Of a stretch of 64,000 nt of DNA, positions 1 to 8,934 are shown piece after piece; position 1 is the first letter of the stretch, and each line of letters starts with the position of its first letter. The stretch lies in the NCBI RefSeq assembly GCF_001571145.1, contig NZ_BCTF01000014.1, forward strand, positions 1 to 64,000, in the 5' to 3' direction. The translations under genes were made by a program, and so were the position numbers. This DNA comes from Hydrogenophaga flava NBRC 102514 (GTDB lineage Bacteria; Pseudomonadota; Gammaproteobacteria; Burkholderiales; Burkholderiaceae_C). A model generated the notes under the pieces. That model had not been told where the DNA came from and searched no databases. It was given only the letters and a program-made list of their open reading frames with translations.

Positions 1-222
1 GAGCCGGTAGGCGCGGCGGGCGCGGTCCTGCTGCAGCAGGCCGGCCGCGACCAGGGTCTGGGTCAGGCGGCTCACCGTGGAGTTGGAGAGGCCGGTCCGC
101 TCGGCGATCTCCCCGTTGCCCAGCAGGTCCGACCCGGGCCGGAAGGCCCGCAGGATGTCGGCACCGCGCAGCAGGGAGCGGTTCGCTGCCGATCGGCCAG
201 GGTGTTCTTCGAGCGGATTCAT
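1..222 (-). CDS. IclR-family transcriptional regulator, N-terminal part (gene runs off the left edge)
   Basis: The 74 codons visible start at the ATG complementary to 220-222 and read to base 1 without a stop; the C-terminal effector domain lies outside the window. Residues about 15-74 form an IclR-type winged helix-turn-helix: SLLRGADILRAF, then GNGEIAERTGLSNSTVSRL, then LVAAGLLQQD. This is the usual IclR order of helix, recognition helix at NSTVSRL and wing. The gene is divergent from the Bug/CoA operon that starts at 418, with a 19-bp palindrome between them, so it is very probably the local regulator of that operon. Family identity is clear from the helix-turn-helix; the ligand is unknown. 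Confidence 0.8.
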   Translation of the reverse strand, partial: MNPLEEHPGRSAANRSLLRGADILRAFRPGSDLLGNGEIAERTGLSNSTVSRLTQTLVAAGLLQQDRARRAYRL

Positions 223-288
223 GGTGTGCCTTTCGAGGGTTTACCCAGGTGTCTGGGCAGCATTTCACTCGTTCACAAGGTCATTCTA

Positions 289-307
289 AATTCCACTGAA
301 TGGAATT
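289..307. promoter_or_regulatory. Palindromic operator AATTCCA-N5-TGGAATT, probable IclR-regulator site
   Basis: AATTCCA (289-295), spacer CTGAA, TGGAATT (301-307): perfect 7-bp arms. It lies between the divergent IclR gene and the Bug operon. The core ATTCCA-N5-TGGAAT occurs again at 24860-24876 before the second Bug operon. IclR-family boxes are typically short A/T-rich palindromes containing TGGAA/TTCCA, which fits. Assignment to this regulator is inference from position and recurrence. Confidence 0.6.
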
Positions 308-417
308 GAGTGGGTCTCAAAAGGGCCATGCACCCATAAGCTCAGGACTCGCCCAACAGGTCGACGCGGCACAGAACCCGAGGCGGCTTCGACCCCTTTC
401 CATCCAGGAGACATCAC

Positions 418-1395
418 ATGAAGTTCTTTCCCATTTCCCTGCGTGGCATCGCCAGCGGCCTGTGCCTGAGTCTGGCGGCGTTCGCGGGTGCGGCCCATGC
501 CGAGTACCCGGCGGAGAAGCCTGTCCGCATCGTCGTGCCGTTCGCACCCGGCGGTGGCACCGACCTGATTGCGCGCACCCTGGGCCTGGGCATGTCCCAG
601 GCGCTGGGCCAGACGGTGATTGTGGAAAACAAGCCCGGTGCCGGCACGGTGATCGGCACCGACCTGGTGGCCAAGAGTGCGCCCGATGGCTACACCCTGG
701 TGATCGCCACCATGGCGCATGCCGTGAACCCCAGCCTGCTCAGCAAGCTGCCCTACAACAACGACACCGCGTTCGCACCGGTGAGCCTGGTCGGCCGGGG
801 GCCGAACGTGCTGGTGGTGCGCACCGAAAGCCCGTACAAGTCGGTGAAGGACGTGCTGGACGCCGTGAAGTCGGGCAAGAAGCTGACCTACGCCTCCCAG
901 GGCAACGGCACCTCGGCCCACCTGGCCGGTGAAATGTTCGTCAACCTCACCAAGGCCGATCTGCTGCACATCCCCTACCGCGGCGCCGGTCCGGCCATGA
1001 ACGACCTGCTCGGTGGCCAGGTGGACCTGTTCTTCGGCACCGCCGCCGCGGTGTCCAGCATGGTGGAACAGGGCAAGCTGCGCGCCCTGGCGGTGACCAC
1101 ACCCGAGCCGTCGCCCGCGTTCAAGGGGGTTCCCACGGTGGCCGCCACGGTGCCGGGCTACTCGGTGGAAAGCTGGTACGGGTTCTTCGTCCCCGCGGGC
1201 ACGCCGGCCCCCGTGATCGCCAAGCTCAACGCCGCCGTCAAGAAAGCCGCGCAAAGCCCCGAGTTCGTGAAGAAGGTGGAACACGAGGGTCTGGTCGTCA
1301 ACGCATCCGATCCCGCCGAGTTCGACCGCTACGTGAAGGCCGAAGAAGCGCGCTGGAGAAAGATCGTCAAGGAAAACAACATCAAGGCCGACTGA
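418..1395 (+). CDS. Bug-family (TctC-like) periplasmic substrate-binding protein
   Basis: 325 residues with a Sec signal peptide (hydrophobic stretch about 9-27, cleavage likely after AAHA). The mature protein has the family signature [18 protein letters not shown], then VENKPGAGTVIGTD, and later GNGTSAHLAG and PYRGAGPAMNDLLGGQ, which line the carboxylate pocket in Bug proteins. The start is supported by AGGAGACATCAC just upstream. No TctA/TctB genes are adjacent, so the membrane partners would be encoded elsewhere. It is the first gene of a tight operon of CoA-metabolism enzymes, so the bound ligand is probably the carboxylate that those enzymes degrade. It resembles the Bug protein at 24974 closely along its whole length. 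Confidence 0.9.
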   Translation: MKFFPISLRGIASGLCLSLAAFAGAAHAEYPAEKPVRIVVPFAPGGGTDLIARTLGLGMSQALGQTVIVENKPGAGTVIGTDLVAKSAPDGYTLVIATMAHAVNPSLLSKLPYNNDTAFAPVSLVGRGPNVLVVRTESPYKSVKDVLDAVKSGKKLTYASQGNGTSAHLAGEMFVNLTKADLLHIPYRGAGPAMNDLLGGQVDLFFGTAAAVSSMVEQGKLRALAVTTPEPSPAFKGVPTVAATVPGYSVESWYGFFVPAGTPAPVIAKLNAAVKKAAQSPEFVKKVEHEGLVVNASDPAEFDRYVKAEEARWRKIVKENNIKAD

Positions 1396-1401
1396 ACCCG
1401 G

Positions 1402-2202
1402 ATGCCTGACATGGACTACACACTGATTGAACTGAACGTGAGCGAAGGCATTGCCACGCTCACCCTCAACCGCCCCGAAAAGCGCAACGCCATGAGCGAT
1501 GGCATGCGCTCGGAGTTCATCCACGCGCTGGAGTCGGTGTCCGCCGACAAGGCGATCCGCGCCCTGGTGCTGACCGGCGCCGGCAAGGGCTTTTGCGCTG
1601 GAGGCGACATCAGCGGCATGCAAAAGCGCATGAACGCCCCGGCGGGCGAAGTGGGCTTCAACGGCTGGCACCGCCAGCAGCGGGTGCACCACACGCAGGC
1701 CCTGCTGCACACCTGCCCCAAGCCCGTGATCGCCGCGGTCAATGGCGCGGCCTCCGGCCTGGGGGCCGACACCGCGCTGGCCTGCGACTTCATCATCGCC
1801 AGCGAGTGGGCGAGCTTTGCCTGGTCGTATGTGCTGCGCGGCATCATCCCGGACGGCGGCGGCATGTATTTCCTGCCGCGCCGCGTGGGCCTGGCCAAGG
1901 CCAAGGAACTCATCTTCACCGGCCGCCAGGTCAAGGTGGACGAGGCCCTGGCGCTGGGCATCGTCGACCGCAAGACTGGCGCGGACACGTTGCTGGCCGA
2001 CGCCCAGGCCTGGGCCGCGGAGCTGAGCCAGGCCTCCGGCACGGCCATCGCACTGACCAAGACCATCCTCAACCAGAGCTTCGAGTTGAGCTCGCACGAC
2101 GTGTTCGCGCAGGGCAGCCAGGCGCAGGGCATCTGCTACACCAGCAGCGAACACCGCGCCTCGGTGGAAGCGTTTCTGGCCAAGGCCGCCAGCAAGGAGT
2201 GA
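1402..2202 (+). CDS. Enoyl-CoA hydratase/isomerase family protein, isomerase-like active site
   Basis: 266 residues of the crotonase fold. The CoA-binding/oxyanion segments are visible: NRPEKRNAM near 20-30, GKGFCAGGDISGM near 60-72 and VNGAASGLGADTALACD. The two hydratase glutamates are not conserved: the first position reads Asp (GLGADTALACD) and the second region reads AWSYVLRGIIPDGGG. An IIPDGG aspartate is typical of isomerase-type crotonases such as ECI or PaaG, so shifting a double bond is more likely than hydration. A second ATG nine bases in (1411) is possible. The gene is six bases after the Bug stop and six before the next start. Family is certain; exact reaction is not. Confidence 0.85.
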   Translation: MPDMDYTLIELNVSEGIATLTLNRPEKRNAMSDGMRSEFIHALESVSADKAIRALVLTGAGKGFCAGGDISGMQKRMNAPAGEVGFNGWHRQQRVHHTQALLHTCPKPVIAAVNGAASGLGADTALACDFIIASEWASFAWSYVLRGIIPDGGGMYFLPRRVGLAKAKELIFTGRQVKVDEALALGIVDRKTGADTLLADAQAWAAELSQASGTAIALTKTILNQSFELSSHDVFAQGSQAQGICYTSSEHRASVEAFLAKAASKE

Positions 2203-2207
2203 AGACC

Positions 2208-4304
2208 ATGGACGCCATCTCTCGCCTGCTGCAGCCGCGCAGCGTCGCCATCATCGGTGCCTCGGCCGACCCCGGAAAAACCGCCGGACGCCCGGTGGCC
2301 TACCTGCAGAAACACGGTTTTGCCGGTCGCATCCTGCCGGTGAACCCCAAGGCCGACCGCATCGGTGACCTGCCGTGTTACGCCGACATCGCTTCGTTGC
2401 CGGAAACGCCCGATGTCGCCATCGTGCTGCTGGGCGCCGAGCGTGCCCACCTCGCGGTGAAGGAGCTCTCGGCGCGCGGTTGCGCGGCCGCCATCGTGCT
2501 GGCCAGCGGTTACACCGAGATCGGCGAAGACGGCGCGCGCCGTCAGAAGCAGTTGGTGGAGGCCGCCGGGTCCATGCGCATCCTGGGTCCCAACACCATC
2601 GGGCTGGTGAACCTGACCGACGCCATCGTGCTCTCCGCCACCGGTGCGCTGGAGATGGATGAGTTCCCGGTGGGCGGCATCGGCGTGGTGTCGCAAAGCG
2701 GCGGCATCCTCGGCTCGCTGCTGTCGCGGGCCGCCGCACGCGGCATTGGCCTCTCCAAGCTGATCTCCACCAGCAACGAGGTGGACCTGGAGCTGGCCGA
2801 TTTCATCGACCACCTGGCCGACGACCCGGCCACCCAGGTGATTGCGCTCTACATCGAGACCGTGCGCGACCCGGCCAAGTTCCGTGCCGCCTGCCTGAAG
2901 GCGGCGAGCAAGGGCAAGCCGGTGGTGGCGTTCAAGATCGGCCGCTCGGAAGCGGGCGCACAGGCCGCCGTGTCGCACACCGGTGCCATGGCCGGCGCCG
3001 ACCGCATGTACGACGCGCTGTTCAGGCAGGTGGGCGTGATCCGCGCGCAGACCTTCAACGACCTGCTGGACATCCCCGTGGCCCTGGCCACAGGCCGCCA
3101 CATGCGTGGCCGGCGCGTGGCCATCCTCACCAGCACCGGCGGCGCCGGCACGCTGGTGTCCGACGACCTGGGCGTCGCCGGTTTCGAGACCCCGGCGCCC
3201 GATGCCGCCACGGCCGAGGCGCTGCGCGCGCTGCAGACCGGCAGTGAAGCCGTACTGGACCGCAACCCGATCGACGTGACCCTGGCCGGCCTGCGGCCCG
3301 ACCTGCTGCGCGGCGCGATCCGTGCCCTGCTGGCCAGCCCGAGCTACGACGCGCTGGTGATCATCGTCGGCTCGTCCAGCCTGGCCATGCCCGAGCTGAT
3401 GGCCAACGCCATCCGCGACTGTCTGCCCGATTCGGACAAGCCGGTGATGGCCTATGTGAGCCCGCACGCGCCCGAGGTGGGCGCGCTGCTCACGCGCCAC
3501 GGTGTGCCTGCCTTCTCTGCGGCCGAGAGCTGCACCGCGGCGCTGGCCGCCATGTTCAGGGTGGGCAGCTTTGTGGCACCGGTCGAAGAGAAGGACACGG
3601 TGGGAGTCGTCGACACGGGCGATCTGCCTTCGGGCTCGCTGGACGAGGCCCAGGCCAAGCAGCTGTTCGCGCGCTTCCAGGTGCCCTGTGCGGCCGAGCG
3701 TATCGTCACCACCCGTGCCGAAGCCGAGGCCGCCGCGCGCGAACTGGGCGGCCGCGTGGTGCTCAAGATCCTGTCGTCGCAGATCACGCACAAGAGCGAT
3801 GTGGGTGGCGTGGCCATCGGCCTCACACCCGAGACCGTGGGCGAGCGCCTGATCAGCATGATCGCCGATGTGCAGGCCAAGGCCGGTGTGCGCCCGGACC
3901 GCTTCCTGGTCCAGGAGATGGTGGGCGGCGGCACCGAGCTGATCCTCGGCATGCACCGCGATGCACTGGGCACGGCCGTGCTGCTGGGCATGGGCGGCGT
4001 GACGGCCGAGCTGTTCAAGGACACCACCATGCGCCTGCTGGCGCAGGATGGCCAGGGCCTCAAGGCACTGAGTCGCGCCGACGCCTTGTCGATGGCGAAA
4101 GACCTCAAGACCTGGCCGCTGCTCGACGGCTTCCGCGGCCGGCCCAAGGCCGACGTGGAGGCGCTGGTGGACGCCATCGTGGCGTTCTCCCGCATGGCGG
4201 CCCAACTGGGCGACCGCCTGGTGGAGGCCGAGATCAACCCGGTGTTCGTGCGTGCGCAGGGTCAGGGCGTGAGCGCCGCCGACGGTGTGGTCGTGCTGGC
4301 CTGA
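2208..4304 (+). CDS. NDP-forming acyl-CoA synthetase (acetate-CoA ligase family, fused alpha-beta)
   Basis: 698 residues, the usual length of the single-chain enzymes that join a carboxylic acid to CoA with ATP and release ADP and phosphate. Order: CoA-binding Rossmann domain (about 1-130, starting RSVAIIGASADPGKTAGRPV), succinyl-CoA-ligase-like domains (about 150-450) with the phosphorylated histidine in AVSHTGAMAGAD (His257), then a C-terminal ATP-grasp domain (about 480-690, with VVLKILSSQITHKSDVGGV and EINPVFV). The ATG at 2208 is chosen because it follows the upstream stop by five bases and begins the conserved N-terminus. In this operon it probably activates the acid bound by the Bug protein. 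Substrate not predictable from sequence. Confidence 0.9.
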   Translation: MDAISRLLQPRSVAIIGASADPGKTAGRPVAYLQKHGFAGRILPVNPKADRIGDLPCYADIASLPETPDVAIVLLGAERAHLAVKELSARGCAAAIVLASGYTEIGEDGARRQKQLVEAAGSMRILGPNTIGLVNLTDAIVLSATGALEMDEFPVGGIGVVSQSGGILGSLLSRAAARGIGLSKLISTSNEVDLELADFIDHLADDPATQVIALYIETVRDPAKFRAACLKAASKGKPVVAFKIGRSEAGAQAAVSHTGAMAGADRMYDALFRQVGVIRAQTFNDLLDIPVALATGRHMRGRRVAILTSTGGAGTLVSDDLGVAGFETPAPDAATAEALRALQTGSEAVLDRNPIDVTLAGLRPDLLRGAIRALLASPSYDALVIIVGSSSLAMPELMANAIRDCLPDSDKPVMAYVSPHAPEVGALLTRHGVPAFSAAESCTAALAAMFRVGSFVAPVEEKDTVGVVDTGDLPSGSLDEAQAKQLFARFQVPCAAERIVTTRAEAEAAARELGGRVVLKILSSQITHKSDVGGVAIGLTPETVGERLISMIADVQAKAGVRPDRFLVQEMVGGGTELILGMHRDALGTAVLLGMGGVTAELFKDTTMRLLAQDGQGLKALSRADALSMAKDLKTWPLLDGFRGRPKADVEALVDAIVAFSRMAAQLGDRLVEAEINPVFVRAQGQGVSAADGVVVLA

Positions 4305-4314
4305 GGAACGCGCC

Positions 4315-6369
4315 ATGACGCCACGCGTGCACCTGGAGCGGGACGGCGGGATCGCTGTCATCGTGATCGACAACCCGCCCATCAACGCCGGCTCGGCTGC
4401 CGTGCGGCAGGGCCTGATGACCGCCATCGAGACCCTGCGCAACGACGACACGCTCGAAGGCGCGGTGCTCATCGGCGCCGGCAGCACCTTCATTGCCGGC
4501 TCGGACCTGCGCGAGTTCGGTCAGCCGCTGACCGAACCGCAGCTGCCGGCCGTGATCGCGGCCATCGAGACCTGTAGCAAGCCGGTGGTGGCGGCGCTGC
4601 ACGGCGCCGCGCTGGGCGGGGGCTTCGAGCTGGCGCTGGGTTGCGATGCCCGCGTGGCCGCACCGGGCTCCGTGGTGGGCTTGCCCGAGGTGACGCTGGG
4701 CATCATTCCCGGCGCCGGTGGCACGCAGCGGCTGCCGCGCATCGTCGGCATTCCACGTGCGATCCGCATGATCTGCTCGGGCGAACGTGTGCCCGCTGCG
4801 GCCGCGCTGGAGGCTGGTCTGGTGGACCAGATCGCCAGCAGTGATTTGCGCGCAACCGCGGTCGCGCACGCCCGGCAGCTCAGGGGAGAGAAGCGGCTGG
4901 TGCGCGAACGCGATGTGCCGTCCACCCAGAGCGCGGAGGTGGGGGAAGCCACGACCGCTGCGCTCAAGGCCGGCAAGCGCCGGCCTGCGGTGCTGGCGGC
5001 CATCGACGCCATCACCGCCACGGCCCACGTTGGTTTTGATGACGGCCTGGCCGACGAACGCGCGGTGTTCCAGCGCTTGCGCGTCTCGCGCGAGGCATTC
5101 GCGTTGCGGCACCAGTTCTTTGCCGAACGCGACAGCGCCAAACATCCGTCCCTGGACGGCGCCGTGCCACGTGCCGTGGAACTCGTGGCGGTGATCGGCG
5201 CGGGCACCATGGGATCTGGCATCGCCATCTCGGTGCTCGACGCAGGCCATCGTGTGCTGCTGCTGGAGCAGGACGCCGCGGCGCTGGAGCGGGGGGCTGC
5301 GCGCATCCACGCGCACTACGCCGGCCAGGTGCAGGCAGGCAAGCTGGGTGCCGGCGCAGCCGCCGCAGTGGAAGCCCGGCTGCAGACCTGCCTGGACTGG
5401 GCCGAACTGGCCAGTGCCGATCTGGTCATCGAAGCCGTGTTCGAAGACCTTGGGGTGAAGCAGCAGGTGTTCCGGCGCATCGACGCGGTGGCGCGACCGG
5501 GCGCGGTGCTGGCCTCCAACACCTCGTACCTGGATCTGGACGCCATCGCTGCGGCCACATCGCGGCCTCAGGACGTGATCGGCCTGCACTTCTTCAGCCC
5601 GGCCCACGTCATGAAGCTGATGGAAGTGGTGCGCGGCCAGGCTTCTGCGCCCGACGCGCTGGCCACGGGGCTGGCGCTGGGCAAGCGGCTCAAGAAGCAG
5701 CCGGTGCTGACCGGCAACGCCTTCGGCTTCATCGGCAACCGGCTCTACGCGGCCTACCGGCGCCATTGCGAATTCATGGTCGAAGAGGGCGCCTGGCCCG
5801 AACAGGTCGACGCCGCGTTGCAGGCCTTCGGCTTTGCCATGGGCCCGTTCGCGGTGGCCGACCTGTCGGGCCTGGACATCGCCTGGCGCATGCGCCAGGC
5901 CCAGGCCGCCACGCGCGACCCGAAGGCGCGCTACGTGCACATCCCCGACCGGCTGTGCGAAGCCGGGCGCCTGGGCCGCAAGACCGGCGCCGGCTACTAC
6001 CGCTACCCCGAAGGCGGCAAGGGCCCGCAGCTGGACGAAGCGGTGCATCAACTCATCGCGCAGGCCCGCGCGGACAAGGGCCTGCAGCCCCGCGAGCTCG
6101 GCGATGACGAGATCGTGCGCCGCGCGCTGCTGGCCATCGTCAACGAGGCCGCGCTGCTGCTCGCCGAAGGCGTGGCCGAGCGCGCCACCGACGTGGACGT
6201 GGTGCTGGTCAACGGCTATGGTTTCCCGCGCTGGGAAGGCGGCACCGTGTTCTGGGCGCGCGAACGCGGTGCGGCCGCGCTGCAGGACGACATGCGGTGG
6301 CTGGCGGAGCTCAGCGGGCCGGGCTTTGTGACCGGCGACCTGCACCACCTGCTCAACACGGAGAACTGA
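4315..6369 (+). CDS. Bifunctional enoyl-CoA hydratase / 3-hydroxyacyl-CoA dehydrogenase (FadB/FadJ-like)
   Basis: 684 residues. The N-terminal crotonase domain (about 1-190) has the oxyanion sequence HGAALGGG and both hydratase glutamates (GGGFELALGCD and LPEVTLGIIPGAGG). The dehydrogenase part begins near 285 with the NAD motif VAVIGAGTMGSGIA, continues with SNTSYLDLDAIA and GLHFFSPAHVMKLMEVV (catalytic His in the HFFSP segment), and ends with two helical domains. It catalyses hydration of a trans-2-enoyl-CoA and oxidation of the 3-hydroxy product. The ATG at 4315 lies ten bases after the previous stop with GAGGAACG before it. The presence of a second crotonase in this operon supports a specialised route rather than general fatty-acid oxidation. 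Confidence 0.92.
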   Translation: MTPRVHLERDGGIAVIVIDNPPINAGSAAVRQGLMTAIETLRNDDTLEGAVLIGAGSTFIAGSDLREFGQPLTEPQLPAVIAAIETCSKPVVAALHGAALGGGFELALGCDARVAAPGSVVGLPEVTLGIIPGAGGTQRLPRIVGIPRAIRMICSGERVPAAAALEAGLVDQIASSDLRATAVAHARQLRGEKRLVRERDVPSTQSAEVGEATTAALKAGKRRPAVLAAIDAITATAHVGFDDGLADERAVFQRLRVSREAFALRHQFFAERDSAKHPSLDGAVPRAVELVAVIGAGTMGSGIAISVLDAGHRVLLLEQDAAALERGAARIHAHYAGQVQAGKLGAGAAAAVEARLQTCLDWAELASADLVIEAVFEDLGVKQQVFRRIDAVARPGAVLASNTSYLDLDAIAAATSRPQDVIGLHFFSPAHVMKLMEVVRGQASAPDALATGLALGKRLKKQPVLTGNAFGFIGNRLYAAYRRHCEFMVEEGAWPEQVDAALQAFGFAMGPFAVADLSGLDIAWRMRQAQAATRDPKARYVHIPDRLCEAGRLGRKTGAGYYRYPEGGKGPQLDEAVHQLIAQARADKGLQPRELGDDEIVRRALLAIVNEAALLLAEGVAERATDVDVVLVNGYGFPRWEGGTVFWARERGAAALQDDMRWLAELSGPGFVTGDLHHLLNTEN

Positions 6370-6371
6370 AC

Positions 6372-7697
6372 ATGCACGCCGTTGAAACCTTCGCGCGCTT
6401 TGCCACCGGCTTTGCCCGGACACCGCTGCCCGCCGAGGTGGCGCACCACGCCCAGCGCGCCGTGATCGACTGGTACGCCTCGATCTACCCGGGGCTGGAC
6501 ACGCCGGCGGTGCAGGTGCTGATGAAGACCATGGCCGACGACCTGGACCGGGGCGCGGCGCAACTGGTGCAGGGCCGAAGCGCCACGACGCGCGCGGCCG
6601 CCCTGATCCAGGGCACCGCCGCGCACGCCGCCGAGGTGGACGACAGCTTCCGCGACGCGATGTACCACCCTGGCGCGGCCACCATCGCCGCAGCCTTGGC
6701 CGTGGCCCAGACCGTGGGCGCGAGCGGCCCCGAGTTCCTGCGCGCCGTGGTGCTGGGCTACGAAATCTCCACCCGCATCGGCGTGGTGATGGGGCGCCCG
6801 CACTACCGGTACTGGCACAACACCGGCACTATGGGCAGCTTTGGCGCCGCAGCGGCGGCGGCGAGCCTGCTGAAGCTGGACGAAGCGGCCTTTGCCCATG
6901 CGCTGGCCATCGCCGCAACCTTCACAGCCGGTCTGCAGCAGGCCTTCCGTCTGGAGGCGATGGCCAAGCCGCTGCATGCGGGCCGAGCGGCCGAGGCCGG
7001 TGTGCTGGCCGCGCAGCTGGCTGCGGGCGGCATGCGCAGCTCGCTCGATGTGCTCGAAGGCGAGTCGGGCCTGGGCCAGGCCATGAGCGAAGGACCAGAC
7101 TGGTCCGCCATCGGCGCCACGCTGGGCACCGACTTCCACATCACCCGCCTGACCTTCAAGAACCACATCGGTTGCGGCCACACCTTTGCCGCCATCGATG
7201 GCGCTCAGGCCTTGCAGCAGCAACACGGCTTCGGCCACGCCGACATCGAACACGTGGCGCTCGGCGTGTACCAGCCCACGCTCGACATCGCCCCCCACGT
7301 GGACCCGCAGAACGCCGACCAAGCGCGCTTCAGCCTGCACTACATGGTGGCCACCGCGCTGGTGCACGGCAGCGTGCGCCTCTCGGCCTTCGAGCCGGAC
7401 CGCCTCAACGACCCAGCCACGCGTGCGCTGATGCAGCGCATCCACAAGGCGCTGGACCCGGCCGTGGACGCCGCCTTTCCGGGCCGGCGCGGTGCGCGCG
7501 TGACGATCACCCTGCGCGATGGCCGCCAGCTGACCCTGCTGCAGCCCGACCGCAAGGGCGACCCGGAACTGCCGCTGTCCGACGCCGACCTCGAAGGCAA
7601 GCTCATGGAGCTGGCCACGCCGGTGATCCGTGAGGCGCAAGCCCGCGCGCTGCTCGCGCGCATCTGGCAACTGCACCAGAGCACCCAACTTCCCTGA
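6372..7697 (+). CDS. MmgE/PrpD family protein
   Basis: 441 residues, normal for the family that includes 2-methylcitrate dehydratase PrpD and cis-aconitate/itaconate decarboxylases. The N-terminal all-helical part carries AVIDWYASIYPGLDTPAV and GTAAHAAEVDDSFRDAMYHPGAATIAAAL, which matches the conserved HxxDxDD/HPG region of the family (here AHAAEVDDS...HPG). The C-terminal lid domain contains FKNHIGCGHTFAAIDG. It starts two bases after the preceding stop. Most family members act on tricarboxylates or similar acids, so the operon's substrate may be a branched or tricarboxylic acid; this is inference. No citrate-synthase or PrpC-like gene is nearby, so the methylcitrate cycle itself is unlikely. 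Confidence 0.85.
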   Translation: MHAVETFARFATGFARTPLPAEVAHHAQRAVIDWYASIYPGLDTPAVQVLMKTMADDLDRGAAQLVQGRSATTRAAALIQGTAAHAAEVDDSFRDAMYHPGAATIAAALAVAQTVGASGPEFLRAVVLGYEISTRIGVVMGRPHYRYWHNTGTMGSFGAAAAAASLLKLDEAAFAHALAIAATFTAGLQQAFRLEAMAKPLHAGRAAEAGVLAAQLAAGGMRSSLDVLEGESGLGQAMSEGPDWSAIGATLGTDFHITRLTFKNHIGCGHTFAAIDGAQALQQQHGFGHADIEHVALGVYQPTLDIAPHVDPQNADQARFSLHYMVATALVHGSVRLSAFEPDRLNDPATRALMQRIHKALDPAVDAAFPGRRGARVTITLRDGRQLTLLQPDRKGDPELPLSDADLEGKLMELATPVIREAQARALLARIWQLHQSTQLP

Positions 7698-7708
7698 ACG
7701 GAGACACC

Positions 7709-8911
7709 ATGACCCACGCCTTCATCTGCGACGCCGTGCGCACCCCCTTTGGCCGCTACGGCGGTGCCCTCTCCAGCGTGCGCGCCGACGATCTCGGGGC
7801 CGTCCCGCTGCGGGCGCTGATGGAGCGCCATGCGAACCTGGACTGGGATGCGGTGGCCGATGTGGTCTACGGCTGCGCCAACCAGGCCGGCGAAGACAAC
7901 CGCAACGTGGCGCGCATGAGCGCGCTGCTGGCGGGCCTGCCGGTCTCGACGCCGGGCTCCACGGTCAACCGCCTGTGCGGTTCGGGCCTGGACGCGCTGG
8001 GCACCGCGGCGCGCGCCATCAAAAGCGGCGAGGCCGAGCTGATGATCGCGGGCGGTGTGGAGAGCATGAGCCGCGCGCCGTTCGTGATGCCCAAGGCCAC
8101 CAGCGCCTTCTCGCGCGCCAACAGCGTGGAGGACACCACCATCGGCTGGCGCTTCGTCAACAAGCTGATGAAGGCGCAGTACGGCGTGGACAGCATGCCC
8201 GAGACGGCCGAGAACGTCGCGATGGAGTTCAACATCTCGCGCGCCGACCAGGACCGCATGGCTGTAGCCTCGCAGACCAAGGCCCTGGCGGCGCAGCAGG
8301 CGGGCGTGTTCGATGCCGAGATCGTGCCGGTCCATGTGCCACAGAAGAAGGGCGATGCCCTGGTGGTGAACCGCGACGAACACCCGCGCGCCACCTCGCT
8401 CGAAGCGCTCGCCAAGCTCAAGGGCGTGGTGCGCCCCGACGGCAGCGTGACCGCCGGCAACGCCTCGGGCGTGAACGACGGCGCCGCCGCGCTGCTGCTG
8501 GCCAGCGAAGCGGCCGCCGCGCGACACGGCCTCGTGCCGCGCGCCCGCGTGCTGGGCATGGCCACCTCCGGTGTGCCGCCGCGCATCATGGGCATGGGCC
8601 CGGCGCCGGCCGCGCGCAAGGTGCTGGCGCTCACCGGGCTCTCGCTGGGGCAGATGGACGTGATCGAACTCAACGAGGCGTTCGCTGCCCAGGGCCTGGC
8701 CGTTCTGCGCGACCTGGGCCTGGCCGACGACGATGCGCGTGTGAACCCGAATGGTGGCGCCATCGCCCTGGGCCATCCCCTGGGTGCCAGCGGCGCCCGC
8801 CTGGCCACCACCGCCGTCAACCAGCTGCACCGCGGCGGTGGCCGCTACGCGCTGTGCACCATGTGCATCGGGGTGGGGCAGGGCATCGCGGTGGTGCTGG
8901 AGCGGGTGTGA
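7709..8911 (+). CDS. Acetyl-CoA acyltransferase (thiolase, beta-ketoadipyl-CoA thiolase-like)
   Basis: 400 residues with all catalytic elements of a degradative thiolase: nucleophilic Cys90 in STVNRLCGSGLDAL, His356 in GGAIALGHPLGASGAR and Cys386 in CTMCIGVGQGIA. The N-terminus DAVRTPFGRYGGALSSVRADDLGA is characteristic of the PcaF/PaaJ branch. It would split a 3-ketoacyl-CoA with free CoA to acetyl-CoA (or succinyl-CoA plus acetyl-CoA) as the last step of the operon. GGAGACACC precedes the ATG. It ends the operon and faces ccoG convergently with 23 bases between the stops. Confidence 0.92.
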   Translation: MTHAFICDAVRTPFGRYGGALSSVRADDLGAVPLRALMERHANLDWDAVADVVYGCANQAGEDNRNVARMSALLAGLPVSTPGSTVNRLCGSGLDALGTAARAIKSGEAELMIAGGVESMSRAPFVMPKATSAFSRANSVEDTTIGWRFVNKLMKAQYGVDSMPETAENVAMEFNISRADQDRMAVASQTKALAAQQAGVFDAEIVPVHVPQKKGDALVVNRDEHPRATSLEALAKLKGVVRPDGSVTAGNASGVNDGAAALLLASEAAAARHGLVPRARVLGMATSGVPPRIMGMGPAPAARKVLALTGLSLGQMDVIELNEAFAAQGLAVLRDLGLADDDARVNPNGGAIALGHPLGASGARLATTAVNQLHRGGGRYALCTMCIGVGQGIAVVLERV

Positions 8912-8934
8912 CCCGACCCATTTTGTTTCGTGGG

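Noticed and set aside
286..2154. A long minus-strand open frame over the first Bug and crotonase genes
   Set aside because: It mirrors genuine plus-strand genes, has no family features, and the neighbouring regulator at 1-222 already explains the minus strand there.
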